From Isohypsibius dastychi (taxonomy: Eukaryota > Tardigrada > Eutardigrada > Parachela > Isohypsibiidae), in NCBI GenBank assembly GCA_034696485.1, contig JAQIWT010000243.1:1-26192 (forward strand): a stretch of 26,192 nucleotides of DNA, given 5' to 3'. Shown here piece after piece: positions 1-11,717 of this stretch. Numbering within the stretch: position 1 is the stretch's first letter; each line of letters opens with the position of its first letter. The translations under genes were made by a program, and so were the position numbers. Below the pieces are notes generated by a model. The model had not been told where the DNA came from. It saw only the letters and a list, made by a program, of their open reading frames with translations, and made no database searches.

Positions 1-1246
1 TACTAAAATCGGTCAAGTCCATAGCTATGATCTGACCGCATTCCTAATCTGCTTCTACTGCAAAATCTTTGACTGGGTAATTCGCCTGACCGGAAAAGGG
101 CTGGAATCTGGGTTTCTGTCCAGCTGTTCTTCCAGTAAAAAAGCAGAAAACATCTCCTTTATTATAAATTCACGATCGCCAAAGAAGTGTCGAAGATGAC
201 TGTTAAAAATCTGAAAACAAAAATACCGGACGTCGTAAAATAAGTCGTAAGACTTCTGTACCTGCTCGACGAAATTATCTCGGAAAATATGCGAGTAAAT
301 GGACAGGAAGTCAGCTTCCGTCAATTTTTTGCTTCTTTGAAAATCTTCACAAAATCTCTGAAAAAACATGTAATACACTCGTTTGGAGTGGACACAAGGT
401 CACCGCAACGGAGGTTATCTTACCGCTATCAAGTTGTACAGATTTTCGGCAGAGATCTTCAGATTTATGTGCTTGCAGAATGACACCATGTCACTCATAT
501 CCAGACTGAAAACAAATTTATCAAAGAAACAAATTACTTAAAAAACATTTACAGCATTCGTCATACCTTCCGCCTCGTTGCAGGCCAAGGTACTGACGTT
601 TCAAAAAGTACCTGACCAACAAGCAGAAACTAGATTGCAAGAATACGGATATTTGCATTCAGAAATTTCGCACATCTCCGCTGAAGAGGAAGATGAAACA
701 GTTGAATGATATTTCCAGTCTCTCAAGGTTTGGCACCACGATTCAACTTCTTCTACTTTGGAACCTGGGAACGAAAATAAATCAGCATGTCGTTTAGTTA
801 GAACCAAACCAGTTCAGTCAGAAACGTTACCCACGAAACTCAGGATGGTCAAGTTGAATGACCGTCCATGCAGAATCGCAAAACAGCACGGGTCATCCCA
901 GGACGAGCAATCTCCAAATTTTTCCAAATCTTTTGTGCATCCCATTTGTCTGATCTCCTTGATATCACAAATGTTGACTGAAAACACAACCAAAAAATAA
1001 CTTGTACAATAAAACGAAAACTAATCAAAACAAATTACCATATTTCGGAATTCCTGGGACTTGCTCTGCGGTTTTGATGTAAATACGGAAAGAAGAGGGC
1101 TCCACTGTAAGAACACATTCAACTAACTTCCCCTGGAAACTTAGTTTGAGGAAATCGCTTGGAACCACAACTTTCACGCGGAATTGCTGGGATAGCGCTA
1201 CAGGAACTACACCGGATGACGACCCGAGCAGACCTCGCACATCCAT
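1..1246 (-). CDS. Phospholipase C, delta-like, 5' part (PH + EF-hand region), runs off left edge
   Basis: The N-terminal half of a second phosphoinositide-specific phospholipase C, read right to left. Exons seen: 1039-1246 (start ATG at 1246), 831-977, 612-764, 424-505, 262-357 and 91-210. The next acceptor is probably the TTTTAG ending at position 3, so the catalytic X/Y barrel lies outside the window. Exons 1-3 give a PH domain ending in NICDIKEIRQMG...KDLEKFGD, CFAILHGRSFNLTIL and VESWCQTL, which resembles the PH domain of PLC-delta and PLC-gamma. Exons 4-6 give EF-hand-like helices (MSDMVSFCKHINLKISAENL, then a segment through FLSIYSHIF and EFIIKEMFSAFL) that line up with PLC-delta. The join 612-764 to 424-505 does not keep frame with the obvious sites; see findings. 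Delta versus gamma or catalytically dead PLC-like cannot be settled without the barrel. It lies on the same strand as, and downstream of, the PLC-gamma gene. Confidence 0.7.
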
Positions 1247-2880
1247 ATTCCAATGGCGTGATTTCAGTATTTCATTTGTTGGCCAGTTGCCGCTATGTAG
1301 GCACCAAAGTAAATAGTAAACATTGAAATGTGCCACAAATACACTACGGTTCAAAGGTCACTATTTCCGTACTTGATAACTTTGAGTCTAGCCAGACTAA
1401 TCACAACCAGAAGCAGTGCAGTCTGATCCTTCTGCTATGACGGTGCGGCTGGGTCACTGAAATTACGGCAAATGCGGCTGGACTGGACCCTGCTACCTGC
1501 TCGAGCTCATCGGCGTCTGTCGGTGCCGAACAAATAGAAAGCCATACATAAGCATTGCAATCGAGTAAATTCTGTAAAACAAAGCCATGTTGATACAGTG
1601 TACCGTATGGGTATTGTTAAACTGACCATTGGTGTAGAAATACAGGGCCCCGTGAACTTATAGAATACAATCAGACCGGGAACTTTCAGACGTTTCTAGG
1701 AAAACCAACAAAGCTACCATTCAACCGCGGGGACGCTTCTTAACTCTGGAAAAGGCAAAAGATCATCGTAGCTGCCGGCGGGGTCTCGATTATAATAGTG
1801 CTGCGAATCCAGCTTTCATTCGAAATCGTGAAGCCACCATCAAATATGTTCTAAACCATGCTGAAAAAACAATTCGCTTATTTTCAGAAATCTTTGGTGA
1901 TCAACGAGCAAATGGGGCACTAAGCTATATCGACGAATTGAGCAGATAAGGCTGGAAAAGATCAAGATGGAGATTTGCATACTAGATCCAAATAATCGCA
2001 AACTTGGGTGAACAAGCGGACGACTCTTCTATCTAAATCCACGAACCGGGGATAGATGACAAGGGTGGTTTTCTCTTTTTGCAAGTCTCCCCACTCCCAG
2101 AAGACCAGTCAACAGCTTATGCTTTCTTGAGGATGTTTTGGATCATCAACGGTAAAGCATTCTCGTTACTGACTTTGCCCAAAAACATTCTTTCCAGATA
2201 AGGATGATCCATCACCACTTTCTTCCATCGTACTGATGTGTTTTGCTTCTCTCAAACAAATTAGATGGCGGTCTCTTTTGTTCACCGAAATGTTCTGACG
2301 AGTATGTGCACTTTTTGTATTGCACTTCCAAAATGGGGGGACCATACCACAGCTACCATACTACCGCTACCACGTATCATACGTTTCCGCCGCAATTAAG
2401 TTTATGCCCCTATGGTAGTATAAAGTTGAACGTGGGTCTATGAGGTTGCGAACTTCACTATAAATTATATCAGGTATGGGACTTACGTGTTAAATTAATT
2501 ATTGCGGAGACATGTCTAGAGCAATGCGACATTCAAAAGGTCACTTACTCGATTTGAATTTGGCAGCTACTTGCATTTGCTCATACGAGCTCCAAAGCGG
2601 CGAAACAGGAGCCGGTCAGCCATAAACCATTAAGTTCTAAATATTTATTATCAAGTCATCAAAATTTCACAAAAACTTTTTACAATTTAAAAATGTCGAA
2701 AATGTGAATACACTGCTTACGCTGGATAAAATACAGTACAACAAAGCCTGAAACCGGGTGATTAAGAAACATATCATCCAACGGAAAAAACCATAATAAA
2801 ACATGAATACATCCCACGTTCGTCGCGAGGGAAAAAATTTTTGAAAAAGGAGGCGGGAAAGACCCGTAAAGGTGGGAGGT
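1247..2880. other. Intergenic stretch, no gene seen
   Basis: Between the two PLC genes. Open frames here are short, with no recognisable domain or consistent splice structure. The right end should hold the 3' UTR of the PLC-gamma gene. A short CT/AC-rich patch of near repeats (ACCATACCAC, CTACCATACTACCGCTACCAC) lies at about 2341-2385. The left end should hold the promoter or 5' UTR of the left-edge PLC gene. Confidence 0.6.
2644..2649 (-). terminator. Candidate polyadenylation signal for the PLC-gamma gene
   Basis: AATAAA on the minus strand, about 230 nt downstream of the PLC-gamma stop codon. The position is plausible for a 3' UTR end. The motif is short, so this is suggestive only. Confidence 0.3.
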
Positions 2881-5800
2881 TCATCTGTTGCGGCTGAATC
2901 CACTGAGCGTTGAGGTCACGCTGCTGGTGCTAGTAACTTTCTTCACAGGACGTTTCGATTTGGTCGGCATCGTGACATTCCTGCAAAAAGCCATTAAAAC
3001 CAAAACACAAACGAGAAAAGCATCAGCGTACGATTTCAGTTGTCTTTCTTCCTGCTTCTTCAACAAATTTCCCTGAGTCTGTTCGAGTTGTTTCTGAAGA
3101 TCCAGAGCCCCTTTAGAGTTCCCAGTTTCCCGCGATAGTTCGATTTTCCGAGAAAGGTCACGAGATCTGTTCCGCAGTTCATGGATATCTTGATAAAGTT
3201 CTGGATCTTCGTCCTACAAAAAAGCCGTCTCAAGTACTCTAACCCCAAACGTGAAAAGAATAGCTTACTTTCAGACTAGAAATCCTGATGCGAACTAACA
3301 ACGATGAAAGCTCAAGGTCCTCACTCCATCCATTCTTCAACGGAACGGACCGCAACCCAGTCCTAATGCATTTCACAGGAAAAGTAGCTTGTGCGACTAT
3401 GTTAGTATCTCCGAACGTATCCACATCCATGACGATAAATCGGAGCAAGGCGAGATCTGGATTACGAATATCGAACTCACAGTCTTCATTCCAGAACGGA
3501 TTGAAACCATTCTCGGCTAAACAACAACCACATCAGTCGTTGAAACAACAAGGCTTGATATGATATACCTATGGTATCAGTTTTATATCTGTTACAGTCA
3601 TAGTCAGCTCCCGTAACTTCCACTTCCACCGACGGACAAACAATGCCTTTTCCGGGCTTCACGAGGTGTCTCCCGGCGATTATCTGCGAATATATTCTGA
3701 TAACTCAAAACACCCAAGGAAAATAGTGTGCACGACTTACAGTAACAGAGAGCACGATTGGTTCAACGATGCCATTCAACGTACTAGCATCGTACGGATC
3801 GTAGTTTTCGAGACGCATAAAGTCAGGCTGAAGGACATAACCACATCGGCCATTCTGAAGAAAACGTCCTTGGTTCAAATGCATAGGTGTATCTACGACA
3901 TGGTAACCCAAGTTCAAATGATGAAAAGTCAACCATACAGATAGCCTACCAGGAGTCTGATAATTAAGGGCTACCATCTGACTTCCGCAGCACCACATCA
4001 CAGTCGGATCATAGTTTGAGGAAGTAACCCGTTTTCCCATCGGATATATTCTGCTGAACTGTAAGCGGTTGTACCTTCACAAAGATGCCATCATGAAACT
4101 TTTCATCAGTCATTGTTAATATAATGGGTATACTTTAAAAATATCTTGCATTTATCCGGTGCCACCCAACGAGCGACTTTGGTTTCTGAGAACGAAGACA
4201 TTTCCCGAAAATCCGGATCGGGTTCTGAAATTAAAATCATTAACATCACACATATTCAGTTCAACAGACACAAGAAGTTGTCGTACTTGTAGGGTCAAAC
4301 TTTGCACCGGACCGACAATATACGATGAGGTCCGACAGTTCCCGCGCACATCGGAAAGTTCGCTCTCCTTCTTGCTGCCTTCGAAACTACAGAGTTTTCA
4401 AACGATCAGTTTATAAGTACTGAATCAAGTCATTCTCAAATCAAACCTTTTCGTCTGAATTCCGAATGCATCCTCTAATACTTTCAACCCACGAGCGCAT
4501 TTCCTCTTCATTTTCACATCCGATTTCAACAATATTCTCAGATCGCGCTAATTGTAACCGGAACACATATCTATTCCCGTTCAAGCCACCCGGTATTTCA
4601 TGCACCGAGCATCCCAACAAATCAAACGCGCCTTTCTGCTCGGCTCCCAATAAGGACGACTCGTCAGCTGATTTGATGTTGCCACTTGGGTCGCACTCCT
4701 CAACATAATTCGCCGGAAACCAGTGCTGATAACGATTGTTTGTGTCACCTTTCCACCTGGGAAATCTATTATAGTCGGCGAAATATAAGGCCGGGGAGAA
4801 ACTTATGAGCTTACCAGTCACCATCCTGCTTCACAACATTATGGATGATTTCCCCCTTGACGAAACTCAGTTCATCGTCCCTCTGTCCATGGTAATCAAA
4901 CAGTGCTCGACACGTGACCTTTCAAAAATCAAATTTTCATGACGCAAACCTAAAAAGCTAGACTGGGAAATCTAAACCTACAGAAAGCATGTAGTATTCA
5001 GATTGGCTACTGTTATCCCCGTCATCCTGAAAACGAAACACTTCCGGTGACAATACAAAAAAAATATCGTCAGTTTGAGATTGATTACCAAATGCGAGCG
5101 TTGTTCCAAAAGACGATCAGTGACAGGATACTTGAGTTTCATTTTCCGGTAGAGCGGGTTCTTCTCGTAATATTCAACCAGGTCCACCAACGTCTCAAAG
5201 TGTGCCGATCCCATCAAATACAATCGACCATCTCTCGTAATGCGGCAATGTTTGATCACGCTTCCCGAGCTGCAACAAGACGACATGCTTTGAAATCGAA
5301 CAAAAAAACAACTAAAAACTAACCGAAATGAAATCACAAAATCTCCATCTCTCGATTCACTTTTCCTGACCAAAAACGCACCATCAAGCTCCCCAACTCT
5401 CCTCAGCTTGTCATCCGCTTCAACTCGCGTCAATTCAGGATAATACCATCTAAAAACGAAAACTTACTCAACACGGTTCGATGGTTGTTGAAACTGATTT
5501 CATACACTTTGGCTTTATGTGCTTCCGGCTGAGGAACTGGTTCTTTCAATACTTGGTCGAATTTTGCCGCCCTCACTTTGTGCTCGCGGTAATAAGTTAT
5601 CAAATCGTACAAGTTATCAAACTTCTGCTTTGGAATCAGAAAATATTTGGAACGTCCATTCTCGGGCTTGTTGTGGATCCGACAATGCTGGACAACTCCA
5701 TCACGACTACATGCATAAAGATTATCAACAAAAGGTCACCTTCCCATGAGACACTCTGAAACAGATTAACTCACAGGAAATCGAGAGTGTAATCACCAGG

Positions 5801-8427
5801 GTAGGTGTCACTTTCTCGCACAAGGAATGTTCCATCACCTAGAGCCTGATGTTCCAGCAAAAGTTCAGATCCCCGAGCGCGACCGTTGACAAGTTTCCCA
5901 TGGAACCATTTCTCCGAAAAATGCAGCTCATCAATTCCCATAACAGTTCTCGTACCCGAGTCTTTCGGAACTTCGTTTTCATCATTTTCCAGGTCGTCCT
6001 GAGTATACTCATTTTGAGCTGGCTTCTCCATGTAGCACAGTTTACTGCCGGTGATCACGAAATAATGGGCGACCCATTCTTTGGTCACGGGGTCTTCCAG
6101 GTACATGATTCCGTTTTTGAGATCACTGATGTCAGTTGCCTCGCGAGCACTATCCTCTTCCTTTAACGGGAGTGCGAAGCTCTCCAAACTTTCCAGCCCA
6201 TCCGGAAGTCGCTTGTGCTGGCAAGAGAAACCAAATTAATCCTGCAATTTTTCAACAGCAACCCAAGAAAATTCACTTTTATTAGAATTTTCCTTTTGAG
6301 CTGATTTGGTGAAGGCATCGCTTTCAGGTCCGAGATCGGTGTAGTGAGTAGCAAATCTACAAAACATGCCTCTGGATCACAGTTACGTTTTTTATACAAT
6401 CAAATATACCGCCGAGAATCGATCGGAACAACGCGGCCATTTTTCTTTGCTGAACAAGGGAGCAGTGATCTTCAATGGAGAGGATTACCGGGTAGCTGCG
6501 GAAGCAAAGGCACTCATAAAAATGATCATGGTTTATGATAGCATATCATACTCCGACGTCACAAAAGCATGATCGCGAATACATTCAACAACATCGATAA
6601 ACCGAATTCGTGACGTTAGGGTATGGCCATGATAGATGACTGGCATGTCATCTGGTCCGTCCCAAGTATCCACTAGAAACCAACCACCTGACAGTCAGCA
6701 AATTGAAGACCATAACGAGTTGTAAAAATATGAATACATTCAATGCATCGCGATCCCATCCTTAGACAACGAGCGTAGGCATCGACGGCAGAATCGCTTG
6801 TCAGTGCATTTCCGGTCAGATAGCTATAACATAGTCCCAAGGTCACGATATTGTATATGTGGCGGTTTGTAAAAAATAGACTGACGTGTTATGAGACGAA
6901 GCAATCCAGTAATACGTCAACGGCTGGTCCATATCTTGGTTAACTCGATCATGTTCCGGATTCCAAATACTGTTGAGTTTAGAGAATAAAAAACCGACGA
7001 ACTGAATAAAAATAATTGAAAACATTTTGCGTTTTTGTTGAAATATTCCGTATTACCTCTGATATTAATAAGGAAATTTCCGTTCTTCTCGAAAGCTCGG
7101 GAAAAATGGTCCTGAAAAATTCGCGAGCAGCTGTATCGCTTCGGGCGAACTCTTCTTTTTGATCCTGAAGGAACCGCTGATAATCGGTAAAATTCAGACA
7201 TTTTCCATCTGAGCAATACGGGCGCAGATGATTGATCCATATCTGGAATAGAGCAGGATTCGAATTTATGTGGACGTTAGGATTGAATCGATCGCTAACC
7301 CGGTCGTCTGCCATCAGTTCATGATATAGGGCTGTGAACCCGGCGAAGTTGATTTCCCCACGGTAATTGCTGTCAAACTTCTGCAATTACAGTACACAGT
7401 GTCAAACATTCAATCATAAACCGATTATATTAAAATATACCTGAAACGATGATTTGAGTGTTGCTGGTGGGATTTTGAAATTCGTTCGGAAGAGGAAGTT
7501 TTTTATGTCTTGGAACCCAATTCTGTAGACAACAAATTAGTTTTAGCGAACGTGTCAATTCGCTGTGAAAATATAATTACGCCGCTCTGGTTTCTTTCAG
7601 ACAAAATTCTTTCCTGAGCCAACTAAAACCAAGAAAATGTAAGCGTGCAATAAAAAACAACATATTAATAATCAGGGTGTTTTACTTTTATGAAACATAC
7701 CATTCGATCTGAGCATGTTGAGATAACGAATAATTCTGTCTCATGAGTTCTTCCAAAGCAGTCACCCACTTTTCCCTGAGGGCATATGATTCCGCTGAAA
7801 GCACACCCAAATTACTGTACGATATTCCGATATTTCAATTAGTAATTTTTGTGGTCGCAAACCAGTGAAATATTGGATTTGACAGGCTTCAAATATTATT
7901 TACCGACGCAGCTAATCGTCGCCAAACGAAACTCCATCCCGAAGTGAATAACAAAAACGAAGGTGTCATCATATTTCCGCTTTTCATCCGGCAGCCGATC
8001 AAATTCCCTTGAATTCTTGTCCCGCCGAACTTCTCTTATTGTGCGTACATCCACTAAAACAACAGTTACAGAAAAATGAATAAATGATCACATCTCACAC
8101 CGACAAACTGAAAATTGATTATTATGGATGGCCGTGTATTGAACAGTGGTTGATAACTGATTTTTGAACTGGATACTATTTTATAACATCCCAAAAATCA
8201 GCGGATGAATCTTATTTCTTTTTATCCAGCGAAAATCAAAATCCGGTTAGTTCCTAAATACAGTACAACTTACAAACTCCTTCGAAAACTCGAACATTTC
8301 CTTGAACCGTCCAGGCAAGCTGTCTGGCATCCCGCCGAAGCATGAACCACTTTTTTTCAGGTCGTTTTTTGGCATGGAATCTGATGAGAGGCGTCCCTGC
8401 CGATAACTCGTTCAACACAACTTCCAT
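2881..8427 (-). CDS. plc-3: Phospholipase C gamma, complete, 26 exons
   Basis: Hydrolyses PIP2 to IP3 and DAG after recruitment to phosphotyrosine. Exons (right to left): 8274-8427, 7904-8053, 7701-7794, 7581-7622, 7441-7522, 7057-7380, 6886-7001, 6738-6823, 6552-6672, 6410-6495, 6277-6356, 5775-6217, 5506-5706, 5324-5449, 5089-5269, 4982-5026, 4815-4918, 4447-4756, 4308-4386, 4134-4224, 3950-4074, 3741-3892, 3569-3683, 3269-3516, 3032-3213, 2881-2980. All phases close; about 1278 aa (human PLCG1 is about 1290). Domains: PH about 10-132, EF hands 135-282, X box 305-445, split PH first half 465-540, nSH2 (WFHGKL, FLVRES) 545-650, cSH2 (FLVRKS) 661-760, SH3 (ALFDY) 778-832, split PH second half, Y box (SSNYDP, CGYVLQP) 925-1060, C2 1064-1185, coiled-coil tail. 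Catalytic motifs SSHNT (His about 319), YHGHTLTS (His 366), LSIEDHC and KRKILIK are intact. The usual LDCWDG reads LDTWDG. The ATG is the first in frame with the PH domain. Confidence 0.96.
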
Positions 8428-10319
8428 CTTCCTCGAATTCAAACTTCGTCAAATAAGAAGTTTTGCAGAAATGAATCCACCAAAAAAAACAACCAAAATA
8501 ATGTGGTAACAAATGATTTGGTGTCATTCCATCCTCTCGTCACGCGTCCAATCAACAACAAAAAATGATATGACGTTGAATATCACTTAAAAGCGCCCAA
8601 ATGGCAAGACATCTGTATGACTTCCTTAAAATACAAACTGGTTAAATGAACAAGGCCGAAATGTGCCACAATCCTTGATACTCCGCGATAACCAAGCGGT
8701 GTTCCCAAAACGTGCCTCCTAAACTGGATGCTCTGACGCGTGATAAAAATTACAGCTTCCGAATCTTACAGCAAGCCAGCCAGGAACAAACAAATCCAAA
8801 CGAGCGAAGAAGCTACAGGTGTTTGAGCTTCAGCGAAAATGCTGAGTGACGGGGCCCACGTGAACAATTGTTTTCAGGGTCAACGAAGAATTTAGAGTCA
8901 GTCAAGAAATGCCATAACCCCGTAATCGTGGTTGTTAGTTGTTGCCGTTAAACCCAGCTCTTACGGCTGATTCAGTCGAAAGGATGCACTAGAAACACTA
9001 AAACCGCTCGCTCAGGACGACAGCAAATAACGTTATCAGCCGCCGCATGTATACTTTCACTCCTCTGTACAAATAAACCAACCGACGTGGATGCTCTTCG
9101 GCACAAACGGCTTCTGTTGAACGCCAAGAACATGCCAGGAGAGGAGGCTGTTGACCTTTATTCCCTTACTCGAAACTCAGCGGCATTCAAATTAAAGGCG
9201 GGCGGCTATGGATATTTGCATGCGTCAGGCTTACTACTTTATTCCTCTTCCACCCTTAACATTACTGCAGTAACAGTCACAGAAAACTCGAATTGACAAC
9301 AATACGTACAACGCAAGATATCACAGTACACTCATCGGAATTTCTGTAGAGTGTAGTTATCCAGAAAGTCCAAATTAGTCATGGTTTCACCATTCTCCAC
9401 GCTAATCCTAGTGCTGAGAGCGGCTAACTGGACAAGGGACAAAAGAAAGCCAGCAACAAGGGAAGAACCGAATTTACGTTCTCCTGTCGCTGACTGTCGA
9501 TGTCTATTTCCAGACCGCGGCAGTCCCAGCGAGAATCGAACGGCGAACCCGCGTAGTATATAAGAGGCCAACAATGACTGCTGCCAACCCATCAGAGGGC
9601 CTTTACAGTATGTCGAACGGGTAACAGTTGGAACGACAATTTCGTGGTCCAGTTATTACACAGCTACCGTCAAATATCGATCAACTTACTATGTGGATAC
9701 AATCATAAAGTACCTGATATCCCTCATCATCAATCACATTCATCACCGTCAATGTGAACCATCAGAACGTGCTATCGGATTCGAAATGAACATCAGAACG
9801 GGAGGAACAATGTGCAACCATCTCGACATCCCGCATTTCCCATACTGGCCACCCACGAAGACCGAATAAACCCGGGCAATATATGTTCAATGTAGTTCGA
9901 ATCAAATCTCTCTAGATCGGGACCATGGGGGGATCCTCCGACGGTCACCACATGAACAGTTTCCTCATACTAATAATTCCTCTCCATTTTCACTCTATCA
10001 CCCAACCATCCGCAGTCTCGACCCTCCGTTATCCTTCCATTAAGTTTAACCCATCAAGACAGTCCATAAACGCTGCTTGTCCAGCCAAAAAGGTCAAATC
10101 ATCATCCTAAGGTTATCCCAAATCCTCCAAAATGATTCTGAGAAAATCGTAACAATGATTAGAATCATCCGAGAGCCAAGCGATGAAAAAAACTAATACA
10201 CATGCAACTCAAAACACAACAAAAACGAGTGCAGAAATTATTGGCTAATGTTGACTTGGACGAATATTTAGCAGATAAGATCGTGCGAAATAAATTACCC
10301 GAACGAAGATCTGCGTTAT
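8428..10319. other. Intergenic stretch upstream of PLC-gamma, no gene supported
   Basis: About 1.9 kb between the PLC-gamma start and the SR-protein stop. It should contain the PLC-gamma promoter and the SR-protein 3' UTR. The short open frames on the plus strand (about 9087-9296, 9381-9563 and 9925-10110) have low-complexity or unrecognisable products and no supporting splice sites. A TATATAAG box occurs at 9557-9564. No tRNA, spliced-leader or snRNA gene was recognised. Confidence 0.55.
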
Positions 10320-11717
10320 TTATTCATGTTCAGCAGAAGGGCTTCGTGACAAGGGAGTTCGGCTCTTCGAACGAGGAGTGGCAGATCGACTGCGACTGTG
10401 TGAAGCACTACGAGCTCGTTTGGGTGATCGATCCGAAGCAGCAGCTGTGCCATTTCCATCCTTCCCATTTGGTGCTGGAGAAGCTCGTCTTGGAGAACGG
10501 CTACGACTCTTAGCAGCTGGAGATCCACTGCGAGATCGTGATCGCGAACGAGAGCGACCACCGGAAGACGAGTCGGCCTTGATGCGAATATATGCTGTTT
10601 CGCCCTGCAAAGGTAACCACACATGAAAACAACGAACGCGTCAACCGGAAGTGACATCATACTTCGTGGGATCGAAATTTGGTATCGTCCAATTTTTTCA
10701 CGGCGTACTTCATATCTTCCTGTCTCATGAATTCACAAGATCCAGTTCCTGAAAAAAAAAGGTTTAGAAAAGCCAGAACAGGAGAGGACCCAAGTGAGAG
10801 CGATGAAGGCTTACCGTCTTTATTGACATCTGCATAGCAGACGTCGCCAGCTTCGCGCATGTGATCCTTCAGATCCTGCCAGCTTCCTGATGGTGGCAAA
10901 CCTAAATAACGATAAAAAACTAAAACTTCTGAAATCTCGAAGCAATTACCAAATTACTTACCAGTAACCAAGACACGGAATTTCGAACGTCGAAGGTTCC
11001 CTCCACCTCGACCACCATCTCTTCCTCCATCGCGACCTCCTCGTCGATCGCTGAAACCACCACCAAAACCATTTCTTCCACCTCCTCCTCCACGGCTATC
11101 GCCGTATCTGCCACCGCCACTGCTACGTCCGTCTCGACCACCTATGACAGCAAATTACATTTTGAAATGGGAAACACGTGGCTGAGCATGATATTTCGTC
11201 AAATAGATAAGTCTAATTAAAACAAAAACACTGTTAAATCGATCTTGTTCAAATGCCACTCACCACCATCTCGAAGGGATCTCGGAAATTCAACTCTAAT
11301 TCGATATCCATCCAATTCGTAACCATCTCGACCATGAATGGCGTCATCAGCATCCCTGAAAAAACGGTCGTTAAAATATAGCTCCGCAAAAGTTCGAAAA
11401 CACGAATGTCTGCAGAGGTTAATCTAATGCGCACCTTGAGTCATCGAAATCGATAAACGCAAAAGGTGGTCCTTTTTTGTTGCGCAAATCCAGACTGGTG
11501 ATCTTTCCATACTTGCGGAACACATCTAAAAAGAGAAACATTAACCACAAGGAATGATCGAGACTGCCTCTGAAGGATACATCACCAACCCATGGCACGA
11601 CAAGTGCTTTTCTAAACAACTATGGAAAATAATGGACAATCGGTGCTTACCTTCGATTTCACGCTCTCGCACATCAGGAGGTAGATTTCCCACATATACT
11701 CTGTTTCCTTTGCTCAT
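10320..11717 (-). CDS. rsp-3: SR splicing factor, SF2/ASF (SRSF1) type, complete, 7 exons
   Basis: Nuclear SR protein that binds exonic enhancers and helps set splice sites. Exons: 11651-11717, 11435-11525, 11264-11355, 10962-11141, 10815-10901, 10663-10748, 10320-10604; phases close, 295 aa. RRM1 (about 7-85) has RNP2 VYVGNLP and RNP1-like PPFAFIDF. A long Gly/Arg/Ser-rich hinge (about 84-140) with many RGG/GGR steps follows. RRM2 (about 142-205) carries [15 protein letters not shown], the pseudo-RRM signature of SF2/ASF that marks this subfamily. The C-terminal RS region (about 212-295) has [10 protein letters not shown] and many SP dipeptides, sites for SRPK/CLK kinases. The RS part is longer and less regular than in human SRSF1 (248 aa). 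The start ATG begins [10 protein letters not shown]. The gene is divergent from the SPT3-like gene over about 410 bp. Confidence 0.95.

Noticed and set aside
58-90. 33-nt GTCAGG...TTTTGCAG intron in the left-edge PLC
   Set aside because: Using this acceptor puts a TAG directly in frame. The acceptor ending at position 3 leaves the gene open and fits a PLC that continues past the edge.
5430-5612. 18-nt GTAAGT...TTTTTAG segment in PLC-gamma cSH2
   Set aside because: Looks like a micro-intron, but removing it keeps the wrong frame. A normal 56-nt intron with donor GTATGA gives the correct WYYPELTR start of cSH2.
9087-9296. 69-aa plus-strand frame
   Set aside because: Isolated, with no recognisable motif, no supporting splice sites and no conserved neighbour.
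9501-9600. Possible tRNA-like T-loop (GTTCGATTC on the minus strand) next to a TATATAAG box
   Set aside because: The flanking bases do not form a T-stem and no A-box or anticodon arm can be placed. The ATG after the TATA box is too close to be a TATA-driven start.
10202-10513. 103-aa plus-strand open frame opposite the SR-protein terminal exon
   Set aside because: It lies antisense to the RS-repeat exon, whose biased codons keep the opposite strand open by chance. Only its first third is outside the exon and it shows no domain.
10316-10660. 114-aa minus-strand frame overlapping the RS exon (leucine/valine-rich)
   Set aside because: Out of frame with the in-phase SR reading that gives [11 protein letters not shown] and the RS repeats.
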